Source: an uncultured Clostridium sp.
Lineage (GTDB): Bacteria; Bacillota; Clostridia; Clostridiales; Clostridiaceae
Assembly (NCBI RefSeq): GCF_947072515.1
Contig: NZ_CAMTIG010000009.1
Span: forward strand, 32,056-96,055
DNA length: 64,000 bases
Reading direction: 5' to 3'
The position numbers and the translations under genes were made by a program. The notes under the pieces are model-generated. The model worked only from the letters and a program-made list of their open reading frames with translations. It did not search any database and was not told where the DNA came from. Position 1 is the stretch's first letter. The number at the start of each line of letters is the position of its first letter. Below, in pieces: positions 8,529-17,585 of the stretch.

Positions 8529-9431
8529 ATGAAAATTGGACTAGTGTTATCAGGTGGTGGAGGAAAAGGTGCATATGAATTAGGAGTTTGGAAAGCTTTA
8601 AAAGAATTAGAACTAGCAAAATATATTCAAGTTTTTTCAGGCACATCAATAGGGGCATTTAATGCAGTTTTATTTGCACAAGATGATATGGATTTAGCAG
8701 AGGCATTATGGGATGAAGTTACGATGGAAAAGCTTGCTCCGATTAGTAAGGCTCAACTGTTAAAGAAAGGTTTTGAGTTAGTAATTGGTGGAATGCATAT
8801 GGAGCTTATAAAAAAGAGAATGTCGAGACTTATGGAAACAGGTATTGCACCTAAAGATGGAGCAATAGATATAATAGATAGATATTTAATGGTAGATAAG
8901 GTTAAAGAAAAAAAGAAAATATGCTATGCTGCATGTACGCAATTACCAGATTTTAAGCCTAAATATTTTAAATTAAATGATTATGATGATAATATTGCGA
9001 GGGAAATAGTTACAGCTTCAGCTACATTACCAAGAATTTATGATTGCACAGAAGTCCTTGGAGATAAATATATAGATGGAGGAATTACAGATAATACACC
9101 AGTACTTCCAGTATATAATGAAAAATGTGACATTATAATAGTTGTTCTATTATCAAGGGACTCAAAAATAGATAGGAGTTTATATCCAGACGTACAAATT
9201 ATAGAATTATATCCAAGACATTTAAATGAAAATACTATTAAAGGAACATTAAATTTAGATGCAGAATCTAAAAAAATAAGAATTGATGAAGGATATAGGG
9301 ATACTATTGAAATATTAGAACCAGTTATGGAAATGACAAAATTAAAAATTAGAATGGAAGAAGAAGAAAAGAATCCTAAACTATATAAGACATATAATTG
9401 GTTGAAAAGAAAAATGAAGAAGGAAGAGTAA
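8529..9431 (+). CDS. Patatin-like phospholipase
   Basis: 300 residues. The oxyanion-hole motif SGGGGKGA sits at 8-15, the nucleophile Ser40 is in GTSIG, and the dyad Asp183 is in IDGGITDN, so the Ser-Asp catalytic dyad is complete. It should hydrolyse acyl esters of membrane lipids. No signal peptide or transmembrane helix is seen, so it is likely cytosolic or peripheral. ATG 8529 follows GGGGAGGAAGG. The C-terminal 50 residues are basic and charged. No clear terminator separates it from the next gene, but that gene has its own strong promoter. Confidence 0.92.
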   Translation: MKIGLVLSGGGGKGAYELGVWKALKELELAKYIQVFSGTSIGAFNAVLFAQDDMDLAEALWDEVTMEKLAPISKAQLLKKGFELVIGGMHMELIKKRMSRLMETGIAPKDGAIDIIDRYLMVDKVKEKKKICYAACTQLPDFKPKYFKLNDYDDNIAREIVTASATLPRIYDCTEVLGDKYIDGGITDNTPVLPVYNEKCDIIIVVLLSRDSKIDRSLYPDVQIIELYPRHLNENTIKGTLNLDAESKKIRIDEGYRDTIEILEPVMEMTKLKIRMEEEEKNPKLYKTYNWLKRKMKKEE

Positions 9432-9509
9432 GCTAAAAGTAATTTTAAAATCAAAAAAACTTCCAATACTTAGTTTTTATGGATAATAAATATCTAAAAA
9501 TAAAAAATA

Positions 9510-9538
9510 TTGACTATATCAGAGTAATATAGTATGAT
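9510..9538 (+). promoter_or_regulatory. Sigma-A promoter for the Bfd-like gene
   Basis: TTGACT at 9510-9515, a 17-base spacer and TATGAT at 9533-9538, with the start codon 35 bases further on. Confidence 0.75.
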
Positions 9539-9573
9539 ATAAATAAATTAAGATAAAATTTGGAGGGATTAGG

Positions 9574-9738
9574 ATGAGTAAAATGATATGTACATGCTTA
9601 GGCATTGATGAAGATACAATAAAGGAAGCTATTGCAAATGGTGCAGATAGCGTAGAAGCAATAGAAGAAGTTACAGGAGCAGGTTCTTGTTGTGGAGTTT
9701 GTGTTCCAGAAATTGAAGGAATACTTTTGAAAAAATAA
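9574..9738 (+). CDS. Bfd-like [2Fe-2S]-binding small protein
   Basis: 54 residues. Cys6-x-Cys8 and a later Cys39-Cys40-x2-Cys43 (GSCCGVC) give the C-x-C ... C-x2-C pattern of the BFD-like [2Fe-2S] domain. These domains act as small electron carriers or as cluster-binding modules of larger reductases. GGAGGG lies 6 bases before ATG 9574. It is monocistronic between its own promoter and a perfect terminator. No bacterioferritin gene is nearby, so the partner is unknown. Confidence 0.85.
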   Translation: MSKMICTCLGIDEDTIKEAIANGADSVEAIEEVTGAGSCCGVCVPEIEGILLKK

Positions 9739-9753
9739 ATATAAATAATAAGT

Positions 9754-9786
9754 GCTGTTACAAAATATTTTGTAACAGCTTTTTTG
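9754..9786 (+). terminator. Terminator after the Bfd-like gene
   Basis: A perfect 13-bp stem (GCTGTTACAAAAT with ATTTTGTAACAGC) directly followed by a T tract. Confidence 0.9.
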
Positions 9787-10054
9787 TTTTATGAAAATTA
9801 CGTGGAGAATATCTTTAATAAGTAGCAAATTATTTATTTTGGGTTATACAATTAGTATTAAATAATAATAATTATTAAATAATTATTAACAAAGGGTAAA
9901 ACGTAATGACAAGAATAAATACATAAAGTACAATGGCAATGCAGTTGAAAAGTGATTTTATATTTGAAGTTATCAGAATATCAGAAATTTTCTGTAATAA
10001 TAGCGTTGATTTAAGAAATACTATTATTAAACGAACTAATAGAAGGAGATAAAA
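9787..10054 (+). other. Intergenic region upstream of the MFS gene
   Basis: Together with the preceding terminator this is a gap of about 315 bases. It holds an AT-only palindromic stretch near 9860-9890 (AATAATTATTA repeats) and the ribosome site AGAAGGAGAT at 10039-10050. No gene and no clear consensus promoter was found. Confidence 0.4.
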
Positions 10055-11242
10055 ATGAGCGATTCAAAAAACAAAAGAACGGTTATCCTTATTGGAACAA
10101 TGCTTGCACAATTAGGATTAGGAACTCTATATACGTGGAGTTTATTTAATAAACCATTAGGCGATTTACATGGATGGTCAGTAGAACGGGTAGTTCTAAG
10201 TTTTTCTATAACAAGTTTTTCTTTAGCTATAGGAACTCTGTTTTCAGGAAAGTTACAAGAACTCTTTGGAATAAAAAAAGTTACTATTATATGTGCAGTA
10301 GTATTAGGAGCTGGACTTATTATTGCACCTAGAATGAATTCATTAACTTTATTATACATATTTGCAGGAGTAGTAGTTGGATTAGCAGATGGAGTAGCAT
10401 ATATGCTAACCCTTACTAACTGTATTAAATGGTTTCCAGAAAAAAAGGGGGTTATTTCAGGAATATCGATAGGATGCTATGGGTTAGGAAGTCTAATATT
10501 CAAATACATAAACTCATGGTTTCTTAAAGAATTTGGAGTTGTAAATGCATTTACATATTGGGGAATCTGTGCTTTTATATTAGTATTTATAGGTGGTGTT
10601 CTACTTAAAGATGCAATTGTTAAACATATAGGAGAAAATAGAGCTATGGTAGGCGGAAGAGAATATAAAAGGAGTGAGTTATTTTCTTCACCACAAGCAT
10701 ATCTTCTATTTATAGCATTCTTAGCTTCTTGTTTAGGAGGATTATATGTTATAGGTGCGGCTAAAAACGTTGGGATGACATTAGCTCATTTAACAGCTGT
10801 TGATGCAGGAAATGCAGTTGCAATAATTGCTATATTTAATACGATTGGAAGATTTGTTCTTGGAAGTCTTTCAGATAAAATACAAAGAACAAAAGTTGCA
10901 GCAATAGCTTTTGCAATAATAATAATATCATCAATTATTCTTATATTTGCTCCTTTAAACTATGAATTATTCTTATTATCAGTTGGGGGAATTGCATTTT
11001 CATTTGGAGGAAATCTTACAGTATTCCCAGCAGTAGTTGGTGAATATTTTGGATTAGCAAATAGTAGTAAAAACTACGGTATTATTTATCAAGGATTTGG
11101 AATTGGAGGCTTACTTGGTGGAGTTGTAGCGAATGTAATGGGAGGATTAAAACCAACATTCTATTTAGTATTAGTTTTAGGAATAGTAGCATTCTTAATA
11201 ATGTTATTTATAAAAGCACCAAAGGATGCCATAAGAAGATAA
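10055..11242 (+). CDS. OFA-family MFS transporter (oxalate/formate antiporter type)
   Basis: 395 residues with 12 predicted membrane helices and a cytosolic loop near residue 200. The opening (GTMLAQLGLGTLYTWSLF) and the MFS loop FSGKLQELFGIKK between helices 2 and 3 are typical of the oxalate/formate:H+ antiporter family. A second loop motif, LGSLSDKIQRTK, begins the C-terminal half. The substrate is probably a small mono- or dicarboxylate, but the sequence does not decide it. ATG 10055 has AAGGAGAT upstream. It is monocistronic with a very strong terminator. Confidence 0.88.
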   Translation: MSDSKNKRTVILIGTMLAQLGLGTLYTWSLFNKPLGDLHGWSVERVVLSFSITSFSLAIGTLFSGKLQELFGIKKVTIICAVVLGAGLIIAPRMNSLTLLYIFAGVVVGLADGVAYMLTLTNCIKWFPEKKGVISGISIGCYGLGSLIFKYINSWFLKEFGVVNAFTYWGICAFILVFIGGVLLKDAIVKHIGENRAMVGGREYKRSELFSSPQAYLLFIAFLASCLGGLYVIGAAKNVGMTLAHLTAVDAGNAVAIIAIFNTIGRFVLGSLSDKIQRTKVAAIAFAIIIISSIILIFAPLNYELFLLSVGGIAFSFGGNLTVFPAVVGEYFGLANSSKNYGIIYQGFGIGGLLGGVVANVMGGLKPTFYLVLVLGIVAFLIMLFIKAPKDAIRR

Positions 11243-11248
11243 TTTAAA

Positions 11249-11294
11249 ATAGAGACTATATCAAAAGAAGCTTTTTGATATAGTCTCTATTTTT
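11249..11294 (+). terminator. Strong terminator after the MFS gene
   Basis: An 18-bp perfect stem (ATAGAGACTATATCAAAA with its complement) around GAAGCT, then TTTT. Confidence 0.9.
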
Positions 11295-11358
11295 GTATAG
11301 GAAAATAATTAACATATACATGGGTGAGTATGGTTTAATATAAAAGGAGGTAAAGAAG

Positions 11359-12495
11359 ATGAATAATAAATGTTTTGAAATCTATTCAGAAAATATTTTA
11401 ATTAGATTTTTTTCGATAATACTAATGGTGATTTTAAATTTAAATGAAAATATTGATATATTTTATATAGTAACGTATTTATTGATTTTATTTATCTTAA
11501 CTTTAGGACAAGAAATGGTGAAAAATAAGAATCTTAAAATGTTATATTATTTTTTAGCTATAGTATCGGCTATAATATTTTTTAAAATAGATTATATTAT
11601 AGGAGTAATTACTATAATATGTTTAATATCAGAAGTTATAATAGAATTTAAGTATGGAATAATTCTATGGATAACAGCACTCATTTTCTTTGCATTATAT
11701 AGTGTCTATATAGTAGCTGTTGAAAATGGTCTTATTTGTTTAATAGTAGGGATATTGAATATATATGTAATAAAAACTATTTACAAATATAGGATGTTAG
11801 CTAAAAGAGAAAATGAAAAGTTAGAAGAAATAAAAGAAAAATTTTATAGAAACATGCAAGAGCATAATAAATATAAAGATTTAAGTGAGCAAAATATAAG
11901 AATGGCAAAGCTTGAAGAACGTAATAGAATAGGAAGAGAAATGCATGATAAAATAGGGCATGTTTTAGCTGGTTCTATAATGAGACTTGAAGCATCAAAG
12001 ATCATTTTAAATTCTGATAAAGAAAAAGGTGTCTCAATGATGGATGAATCTATTGAGAATCTTAGAGAAGGAATGAATGATATAAGAGAGATAATTCATA
12101 AAATAACGCCTAAAAGAGATGAGATTGGAATAAATAGAATAAAAAATGAGCTTAATGAGAAATTTGTGAATAGTGGAGTTAAAATTAGCTTTAATACTTT
12201 GGGTGATTTAGATAAAATATCTTTTAATAAGTGGATAATATTTGAAAGAATAGTAATGGAGTTATCGACTAATACATTAAAATATGCAGAGTGTAAAAAT
12301 GTAGTCCTTTCCTTTGAAGTTTTAAATAAGATAATAAGATTTAGCTTTAAGGATGATGGGATAGGAAATATGAATTTAAAAAAGGGATTTGGACTTAGTA
12401 AAATAGAAGAAGAAGTTATGAATAATAATGGTATTATGACTATTAATTCGTTAAATGGATTTCAAGTTATAATTACATTGAAGATAGAGGAGTGA
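11359..12495 (+). CDS. Sensor histidine kinase, HisKA_3 type (LnrJ/DesK-like)
   Basis: 378 residues. Residues 15-145 hold about five membrane helices with little outside the membrane, so it probably senses within the membrane. A coiled coil at 150-190 leads to the phosphoacceptor block EERNRIGREMHDKIGHVL (His at about 198). A HATPase_c domain follows, with N-box LSTNTLKYAE and DDGIG. It phosphorylates the NarL-type regulator encoded 4 bases downstream. AGGAGG lies before ATG 11359. By gene order it matches the kinase of linearmycin-resistance (Lnr) type systems, which respond to membrane-active compounds. The ligand is inferred only. Confidence 0.9.
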   Translation: MNNKCFEIYSENILIRFFSIILMVILNLNENIDIFYIVTYLLILFILTLGQEMVKNKNLKMLYYFLAIVSAIIFFKIDYIIGVITIICLISEVIIEFKYGIILWITALIFFALYSVYIVAVENGLICLIVGILNIYVIKTIYKYRMLAKRENEKLEEIKEKFYRNMQEHNKYKDLSEQNIRMAKLEERNRIGREMHDKIGHVLAGSIMRLEASKIILNSDKEKGVSMMDESIENLREGMNDIREIIHKITPKRDEIGINRIKNELNEKFVNSGVKISFNTLGDLDKISFNKWIIFERIVMELSTNTLKYAECKNVVLSFEVLNKIIRFSFKDDGIGNMNLKKGFGLSKIEEEVMNNNGIMTINSLNGFQVIITLKIEE

Positions 12496-12499
12496 TATT

Positions 12500-13120
12500 T
12501 TGATTAGAATTATAATAGCTGATGATGATAGCTTAATAAGGGAAAGTTTAAAAATAATATTAGATATTGATAATGAAATTGAAGTTTTAGAAACTTTTGA
12601 AAATGGATTAGATGCTCTTAATTATATAAATAATAATGAAGTGGATATAGCATTGCTAGATGTAAGAATGCCTATACTAAAGGGTGTAGAAATAATTGAA
12701 AAGATAAAAGGAGATACTAAAGCTATAATATTAACTACTTTCGATGAAGATGAGTATATAAGAAGAGCAATACAAAATGGAGCTAAAGGATATCTTTTGA
12801 AAAATACAGCACCAGTAAAGATTATAGAAACTATAAAAATGGTGTATGGAGGTAACTCTGTTATACAGTCTGAAGTTCTAGAAAAAATAAAGTTAGGTTT
12901 TAATAATGAAATAAAGGAAGAAAAAGAAGACTTGTCTCTTTTCACAGAACGTGAAATTCAAATAATAAAAAAGATAACAGAAGGCCTTAGTAATAAGGAA
13001 ATAAGTAAAAGTTTGTTTATATCAGAAGGAACAGTGAAGAATTATATAACTTCTATATTACAAAAAACTAATTTAGATCACAGAACTCAAATTGCAATTA
13101 AATATTTAAAAAAAGTTTAG
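12500..13120 (+). CDS. NarL/FixJ-family response regulator
   Basis: 206 residues with a TTG start at 12500 behind GAGGAGTG. The receiver domain (1-120) has ADDD, the phospho-Asp in ALLDVRMP and Lys in YLLKN. The output domain (about 145-206) is a LuxR-type helix-turn-helix (LTEREIQIIKKI-like start, SNKEISKSLFISEGTVKNYI). It is paired with the kinase just upstream. The ABC exporter genes follow after a terminator and are the likely target. Confidence 0.93.
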   Translation: MIRIIIADDDSLIRESLKIILDIDNEIEVLETFENGLDALNYINNNEVDIALLDVRMPILKGVEIIEKIKGDTKAIILTTFDEDEYIRRAIQNGAKGYLLKNTAPVKIIETIKMVYGGNSVIQSEVLEKIKLGFNNEIKEEKEDLSLFTEREIQIIKKITEGLSNKEISKSLFISEGTVKNYITSILQKTNLDHRTQIAIKYLKKV

Positions 13121-13150
13121 CTTATATGACTTTCGTCATATAAGCTTTAT
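13119..13150 (+). terminator. Terminator overlapping the stop of the response regulator
   Basis: A perfect 12-bp stem (AGCTTATATGAC with GTCATATAAGCT) around TTTC. The T tract is short and broken, so read-through into the ABC genes is possible. Confidence 0.65.
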
Positions 13151-13225
13151 TACTTTATTCAGAGTTCAAATTAAAAATTGTTAGTTATACTTATATTAAA
13201 GAATTAAGTATAGGAGGAAATAATT

Positions 13226-14161
13226 ATGGAAGCTATAAAGCTAGAAGGTTTAGGAAAAAGTTTTGGAGATTTCGTAGCAGTAGATAATATCACAATAGAT
13301 ATAAAAGAAGGAGAAATTTATGGGCTTTTAGGTCCAAATGGAGCAGGAAAAAGTACAACTATAGGAATTATATGTGGGCTTTTAAGACCTTCAAAAGGAA
13401 AGATATCTATTTTAGATACTGATGTAACTAAAAGTATGAAAAATATGAATAAAGAGATAGGACTTGTGCCACAAGAAATAGCTCTTTATGGAGACTTAAC
13501 TGCATGTGAAAATCTAAAGTTTTTTGGTGAACTTTATGGATTAAGAGGAAAAGAATTAGGAAATAAAATAGAAGAAGTTTTAGAATTTATAGGACTTACT
13601 GATGTAAAAAATAAAAAAGCTAATGAGTTTTCTGGAGGAATGAAAAGAAGGTTAAATATTGGATGCGCATTAGTTCATTCTCCTAAAATAGTAATAATGG
13701 ATGAGCCTACTGTAGGAATTGATCCACAATCTAGAAATCATATATTAGAATCAGTAAGAAAATTAAATAAAAAAGGTGTAACAGTGGTTTATACAACTCA
13801 CTATATGGAAGAGGTAGAAACTATATGTGAAAGAATTGCAATTATAGATAAAGGAAGAGTAATTGCAGAAGGCTCAAAAGATGATCTTAAAAATATAATT
13901 AGTGATACACATTTACTTTCATTAACATTAAGTAATATTGAAGAGATAAATGAAGAAGAAATTCATTTTATAAATGGAGTTACTAAGGTTTCTATAAAGG
14001 ATAATGTATTAGAAATTTCATCTTCAAAAGAAATAAATAATTTAAATAAAATTATTGAATATGTAGGTAGTAAAAATACTGAAATACTTAATATAGAACA
14101 AAAGGCAGTAACGTTAGAAACTGTATTCTTAGCATTAACAGGAAGAAAACTCAGAGATTAG
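13226..14161 (+). CDS. ABC exporter ATP-binding protein (LnrL/DrrA-like)
   Basis: 311 residues. Walker A GPNGAGKST is near 39-47, Q-loop LVPQEIALYG, signature FSGGMKRRLNIG, Walker B IVIMDEPTVGID and the H-loop THYMEE. The C-terminal 90 residues form the extension typical of DrrA/NatA-type exporters. It powers efflux with the two ABC-2 permeases encoded just downstream (12 bases, then a 4-base overlap). GGAGG precedes ATG 13226. The gene order after a two-component pair suggests export of a membrane-active antibiotic or lipid-like compound. Confidence 0.93.
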   Translation: MEAIKLEGLGKSFGDFVAVDNITIDIKEGEIYGLLGPNGAGKSTTIGIICGLLRPSKGKISILDTDVTKSMKNMNKEIGLVPQEIALYGDLTACENLKFFGELYGLRGKELGNKIEEVLEFIGLTDVKNKKANEFSGGMKRRLNIGCALVHSPKIVIMDEPTVGIDPQSRNHILESVRKLNKKGVTVVYTTHYMEEVETICERIAIIDKGRVIAEGSKDDLKNIISDTHLLSLTLSNIEEINEEEIHFINGVTKVSIKDNVLEISSSKEINNLNKIIEYVGSKNTEILNIEQKAVTLETVFLALTGRKLRD

Positions 14162-14172
14162 GAGGGAAATCC

Positions 14173-15297
14173 ATGATTGGAATTATAAAAAATGTAATTT
14201 TAAGAAATTTTCGAAGTCCTAAGTATTTAATATTTAGTGCCTTATTTCCTATTTTTTTAATCTTAATAATAGGTGGACTTCTTAGTAATACAGGAAATAA
14301 TGATGTGAAAAATTCAACTACGAATGTATATTATTCAATTAGTAATGCATCAAAAAATACTACTGAGGCTTTTAATATAATGAAGGATAATCTTAATAAG
14401 GGTGATGTGAAATTTAATTTTATTAAGAGTGATAATGAGAGCAAAGCATTAAATAATGTTAAGTTAAATGGTGATGTATATTTAAAAATAAATAATAATA
14501 ATGCTTCTATATATACTACAGCACAAGATGATACAAGTTATATTTATTTAAAATCAGCTTTTGAAGGAATAAATAAAAGTATAGTAGTGGCAAATGAAGT
14601 TTATAAAGCAGATTATTTAAATGGGAATAGTATTATGAAGGAAACGAGTAATATTCCATTAGAAATGAAATCAAAAACACAAGCACCAACAGGGTTTAAT
14701 TATTATTCAATAGTTGAAATAACAATGATGTGTTTATATATTGTATCCTTCCCGATTTCAGGATATTTTTATGATAAGAAAAAGAAGGTAAAAGAAAGAA
14801 TCGCATTGTCAGGAATAACAACTAGAAAGTATATAATAGGAAGTACGCTAGGGTATTTTATACTTTCATTTGTAATTACTGCACCAGAATTTTTATTTTC
14901 TAACTTTATTTTAAAATCTAACTGGGGAACACATAAACTTTTATATTATGTAGCAATAGAATTATTAGCATTTATGTGTATATTAATTGGAACATTAATA
15001 ATTACTGTTATAGAGGATAAAGAAAAGATTCAATCCATAATACAAGGAGCTATTTTACCTATATTATCGTTTTTAGGAGGAGCATATGTTCAATTACCTT
15101 ATAGCGGAAAAACAGATTTATTTGGATATATAACTTATATATCTCCACTAAGATGGATAAATAAGGGGATATTTTTAAGTATATATAATGGAGAAAATAC
15201 TTTATTAATAAATACAATGATAGGCTTTGTTTTAATAGGTATAGTTTTATTAGGACTAATATTAGTATTAGCTAAGAAAGAAGAGGTAAGAATATGA
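14173..15297 (+). CDS. ABC-2 type permease (LnrM-like)
   Basis: 374 residues. One membrane helix lies near 18-38, then a long Asn/Ser-rich extracytoplasmic segment (about 40-180), then five to six helices from 185 to the end. This is the standard ABC-2 exporter shape. GGAGGG precedes ATG 14173. It overlaps the next permease by 4 bases (ATGA), so the two permeases probably form a heterodimer with the upstream ATPase. Confidence 0.88.
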   Translation: MIGIIKNVILRNFRSPKYLIFSALFPIFLILIIGGLLSNTGNNDVKNSTTNVYYSISNASKNTTEAFNIMKDNLNKGDVKFNFIKSDNESKALNNVKLNGDVYLKINNNNASIYTTAQDDTSYIYLKSAFEGINKSIVVANEVYKADYLNGNSIMKETSNIPLEMKSKTQAPTGFNYYSIVEITMMCLYIVSFPISGYFYDKKKKVKERIALSGITTRKYIIGSTLGYFILSFVITAPEFLFSNFILKSNWGTHKLLYYVAIELLAFMCILIGTLIITVIEDKEKIQSIIQGAILPILSFLGGAYVQLPYSGKTDLFGYITYISPLRWINKGIFLSIYNGENTLLINTMIGFVLIGIVLLGLILVLAKKEEVRI

Positions 15298-16442
15298 ATG
15301 GTTTAATTATGATGATAAAGCACAATTTAAGATTTATGATAATAAAGAAGAAAATGAGCTTTATAATTACAATAATAATACCTATAATTGCTGTTCTTCT
15401 AACTTCAAAAATATTAATAGGAAGTTCTAATGGACTTAAAGTAGGAGTGATAAATACTGATAATAGTAAAGCTAGTAACTATATAGTTAGTTTATTAGAT
15501 AATAATGATAGTATTTCTACGGTTAAAAACACATCTATAAATGAATTAAATACAAGCTTTAGTGATAATAGTGTTCAAGCAGCAATTGTTATAGATAAAG
15601 GATTTGAAAAAGGTTTAACAGAAGGAAAAATAGAAAATATAAAGATTATTGGAAAAGATGGAGATGGAACTTATAAAATCGTTAAAGGAATCGTAAGTTC
15701 CAATTTAGATAATATGTTAAGACTTGGTAGTATATCAAAAGGAAATGAAAATAATTTTAATACGCTACTAAGTAAATATGAAAAAAGTAGTTTAAATATA
15801 AAGAGAGAAAATATAGCAAATTTAAATTTAGATTATACAAAGACAGCAATATTTATCGGGTTCTTAATTATGTTTATTTTCTATAGAGCTATGTTTGGAG
15901 CAGAAAGAGTAAATGAAGATAGGGAAGAAAAAGTATTTACAAGAGTTTTTGTATCATCTATTAAACCATGGCAATATTATGGTGGAAATGTAATAGCCAG
16001 TTTAGTTGGAATTAGTATTCAAATTGTATTAGCAGTATTAGTAGTAAAAAATGTAGCTAATTTGAATTTTGGTATGAGTAACTTAGTATTATGTACAATA
16101 CTTATACTGGCTGGACTTGTAGCTGTTTCAGTAGGAACTGTATGTATCTCTATAACAAGAGATTCACAAGAAGCAGCTTTATTAAGTAATATTGTAGTAT
16201 TGATGTTAGTAATGATAGGTGGATGTTTTATACCAGTAAGTGTTTTTCCAGCTGTAATGAATACTATATCTAAATTTCTACCAACTAGATGGATTTTAGA
16301 TATGATCTATAATATACAAAATGGGCAAAGCTTCATGCTGCAATGGCATTATATAATAATGGTACTCTTATTAAGTTTTGCATTATTACTTTTATCAGCA
16401 TATTTTACAAAAAGAAAAGATAAGAGTTTTTTAGAAATTTAA
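15294..16442 (+). CDS. ABC-2 type permease (LnrN-like)
   Basis: 382 residues with the same shape as its neighbour: a first helix at about 22-42, an extracytoplasmic region to about 180, then a cluster of helices. Near 210 it has ERVNEDREEKVFTRVFVS, the cytosolic coupling segment common in ABC-2 permeases. AAGAGGT precedes ATG 15294, which overlaps the previous stop. It is the last gene of the exporter operon. Confidence 0.88.
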   Translation: MNGLIMMIKHNLRFMIIKKKMSFIITIIIPIIAVLLTSKILIGSSNGLKVGVINTDNSKASNYIVSLLDNNDSISTVKNTSINELNTSFSDNSVQAAIVIDKGFEKGLTEGKIENIKIIGKDGDGTYKIVKGIVSSNLDNMLRLGSISKGNENNFNTLLSKYEKSSLNIKRENIANLNLDYTKTAIFIGFLIMFIFYRAMFGAERVNEDREEKVFTRVFVSSIKPWQYYGGNVIASLVGISIQIVLAVLVVKNVANLNFGMSNLVLCTILILAGLVAVSVGTVCISITRDSQEAALLSNIVVLMLVMIGGCFIPVSVFPAVMNTISKFLPTRWILDMIYNIQNGQSFMLQWHYIIMVLLLSFALLLLSAYFTKRKDKSFLEI

Positions 16443-16458
16443 AATTAGATAGAAATTT

Positions 16459-16496
16459 ACCTTATAACTTAACCTTAAGTTGTAAGGTTTTTTTAT
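16459..16496 (+). terminator. Terminator between the ABC exporter and rnf operons
   Basis: Arms ACCTTATAACTTAA and TTAAGTTGTAAGGT with one G-T pair, followed by TTTTTTTA. Confidence 0.85.
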
Positions 16497-16595
16497 TTTT
16501 AGAGATATAAAGAATAGAAAATGTTGGAAAAAATTTGGATATGAATTATAATCATCATATATGAACAAAATGTTAACTGAAATAGGGGGGAATTG

Positions 16596-17585
16596 ATGTT
16601 TAACTTTTTTAATAATAAGAATTTTTTTAAAGATAAATTTAACTTTAAAAATGATTGTTATATTCAAATAGGTTCTGATAGTGAGGAGAAAGTAGAAATA
16701 GTAGATGAAAATGATATTATAAATAACTTAGGAAAATTAAGTTTAGATGAAAAAGTGTATTCAAATTTTAGTAAAGGTAAAGTAATAATAAAAGCTTTTA
16801 ATTTTGAAAAGAATATTCAAATTACAGATTTTTTATCTGAAAAAACGTTGGAAATAGATAAAGGGATAGAGATATTTAAAAAAATAAATAGTGATGTCCA
16901 AATAAAGGTTTTAGGAAATATAAGTATATCTGGAACAGAAAGTATAAGGGTAAAAGATAAATTAATTCAATTCAAAGAGAAGGAATTTATAGAGCTAGCT
17001 TATAAAAATAGTTTAATAGAAGAAGTTTTAATTTTAGATTTAGTAGATTTAGTTTACTTAGGAGAAGCATTTTTAACTAAAAGAAAAAAAGAGTTTGTTT
17101 ATATAACAGTATCAGGACAAGCTATAAGTAAAAATTGCATATTAAAAGTAAAGATAGGTGAGAGATTAGAGACTATTTTTAATGAATTAAGTGGTGATAA
17201 AGAAAAGCTAAGTAGTATTGTAAGTGGTGGATTTATAAAAGGGATTCCTAGAAAATCTTTAGATGAAAAAGTGGAAGAAAGAGAAAGAGGATTATTATTT
17301 CTTACTGAAAAAGAATCAAATATAGGGGAAAGAAAATCTTGTATAAGATGTGGAAGATGTTTAAAAGCATGTAATGAAAAATTAAATCCTACAAAACTTG
17401 TAGACCTTTACAAGAGAGGAGATAAAGAAGAATTTCTTAAATTTGGAGGAATGAAATGTATAGAATGTGGATTATGTACAATAGTTTGTCCTTCTAATAT
17501 TGAAATTAGTCATAGCATAAAAGTTTGTAAATTAGGGTTTAAGAGTAAAGATAAAATAAAAGTTAGGAGTGAGAGTTTTGTCTAA
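16596..17585 (+). CDS. rnfC: Short RnfC-like subunit lacking the NADH/FMN domain
   Basis: 329 residues, whereas typical RnfC is about 430 or more. The C-terminal part is clear: an SLBB-like segment (VYITVSGQAISKN, then KIGERL) and two 4Fe-4S motifs, CIRCGRCLKAC and CIECGLCTIVC, each followed by a distant Cys. The N-terminal 170 residues show none of the expected marks: no GGxGFPxxxK-type FMN loop, no NGAECEP and no N-terminal biotinyl-like domain. No frameshift or truncated upstream frame is visible, because a terminator and promoter region lie just before it. ATG 16596 is preferred over TTG 16593 for spacing to GGGGGG. Position in rnfCDGEAB supports the name, but direct NADH oxidation or NAD reduction looks unlikely. 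Confidence 0.8.
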   Translation: MFNFFNNKNFFKDKFNFKNDCYIQIGSDSEEKVEIVDENDIINNLGKLSLDEKVYSNFSKGKVIIKAFNFEKNIQITDFLSEKTLEIDKGIEIFKKINSDVQIKVLGNISISGTESIRVKDKLIQFKEKEFIELAYKNSLIEEVLILDLVDLVYLGEAFLTKRKKEFVYITVSGQAISKNCILKVKIGERLETIFNELSGDKEKLSSIVSGGFIKGIPRKSLDEKVEERERGLLFLTEKESNIGERKSCIRCGRCLKACNEKLNPTKLVDLYKRGDKEEFLKFGGMKCIECGLCTIVCPSNIEISHSIKVCKLGFKSKDKIKVRSESFV

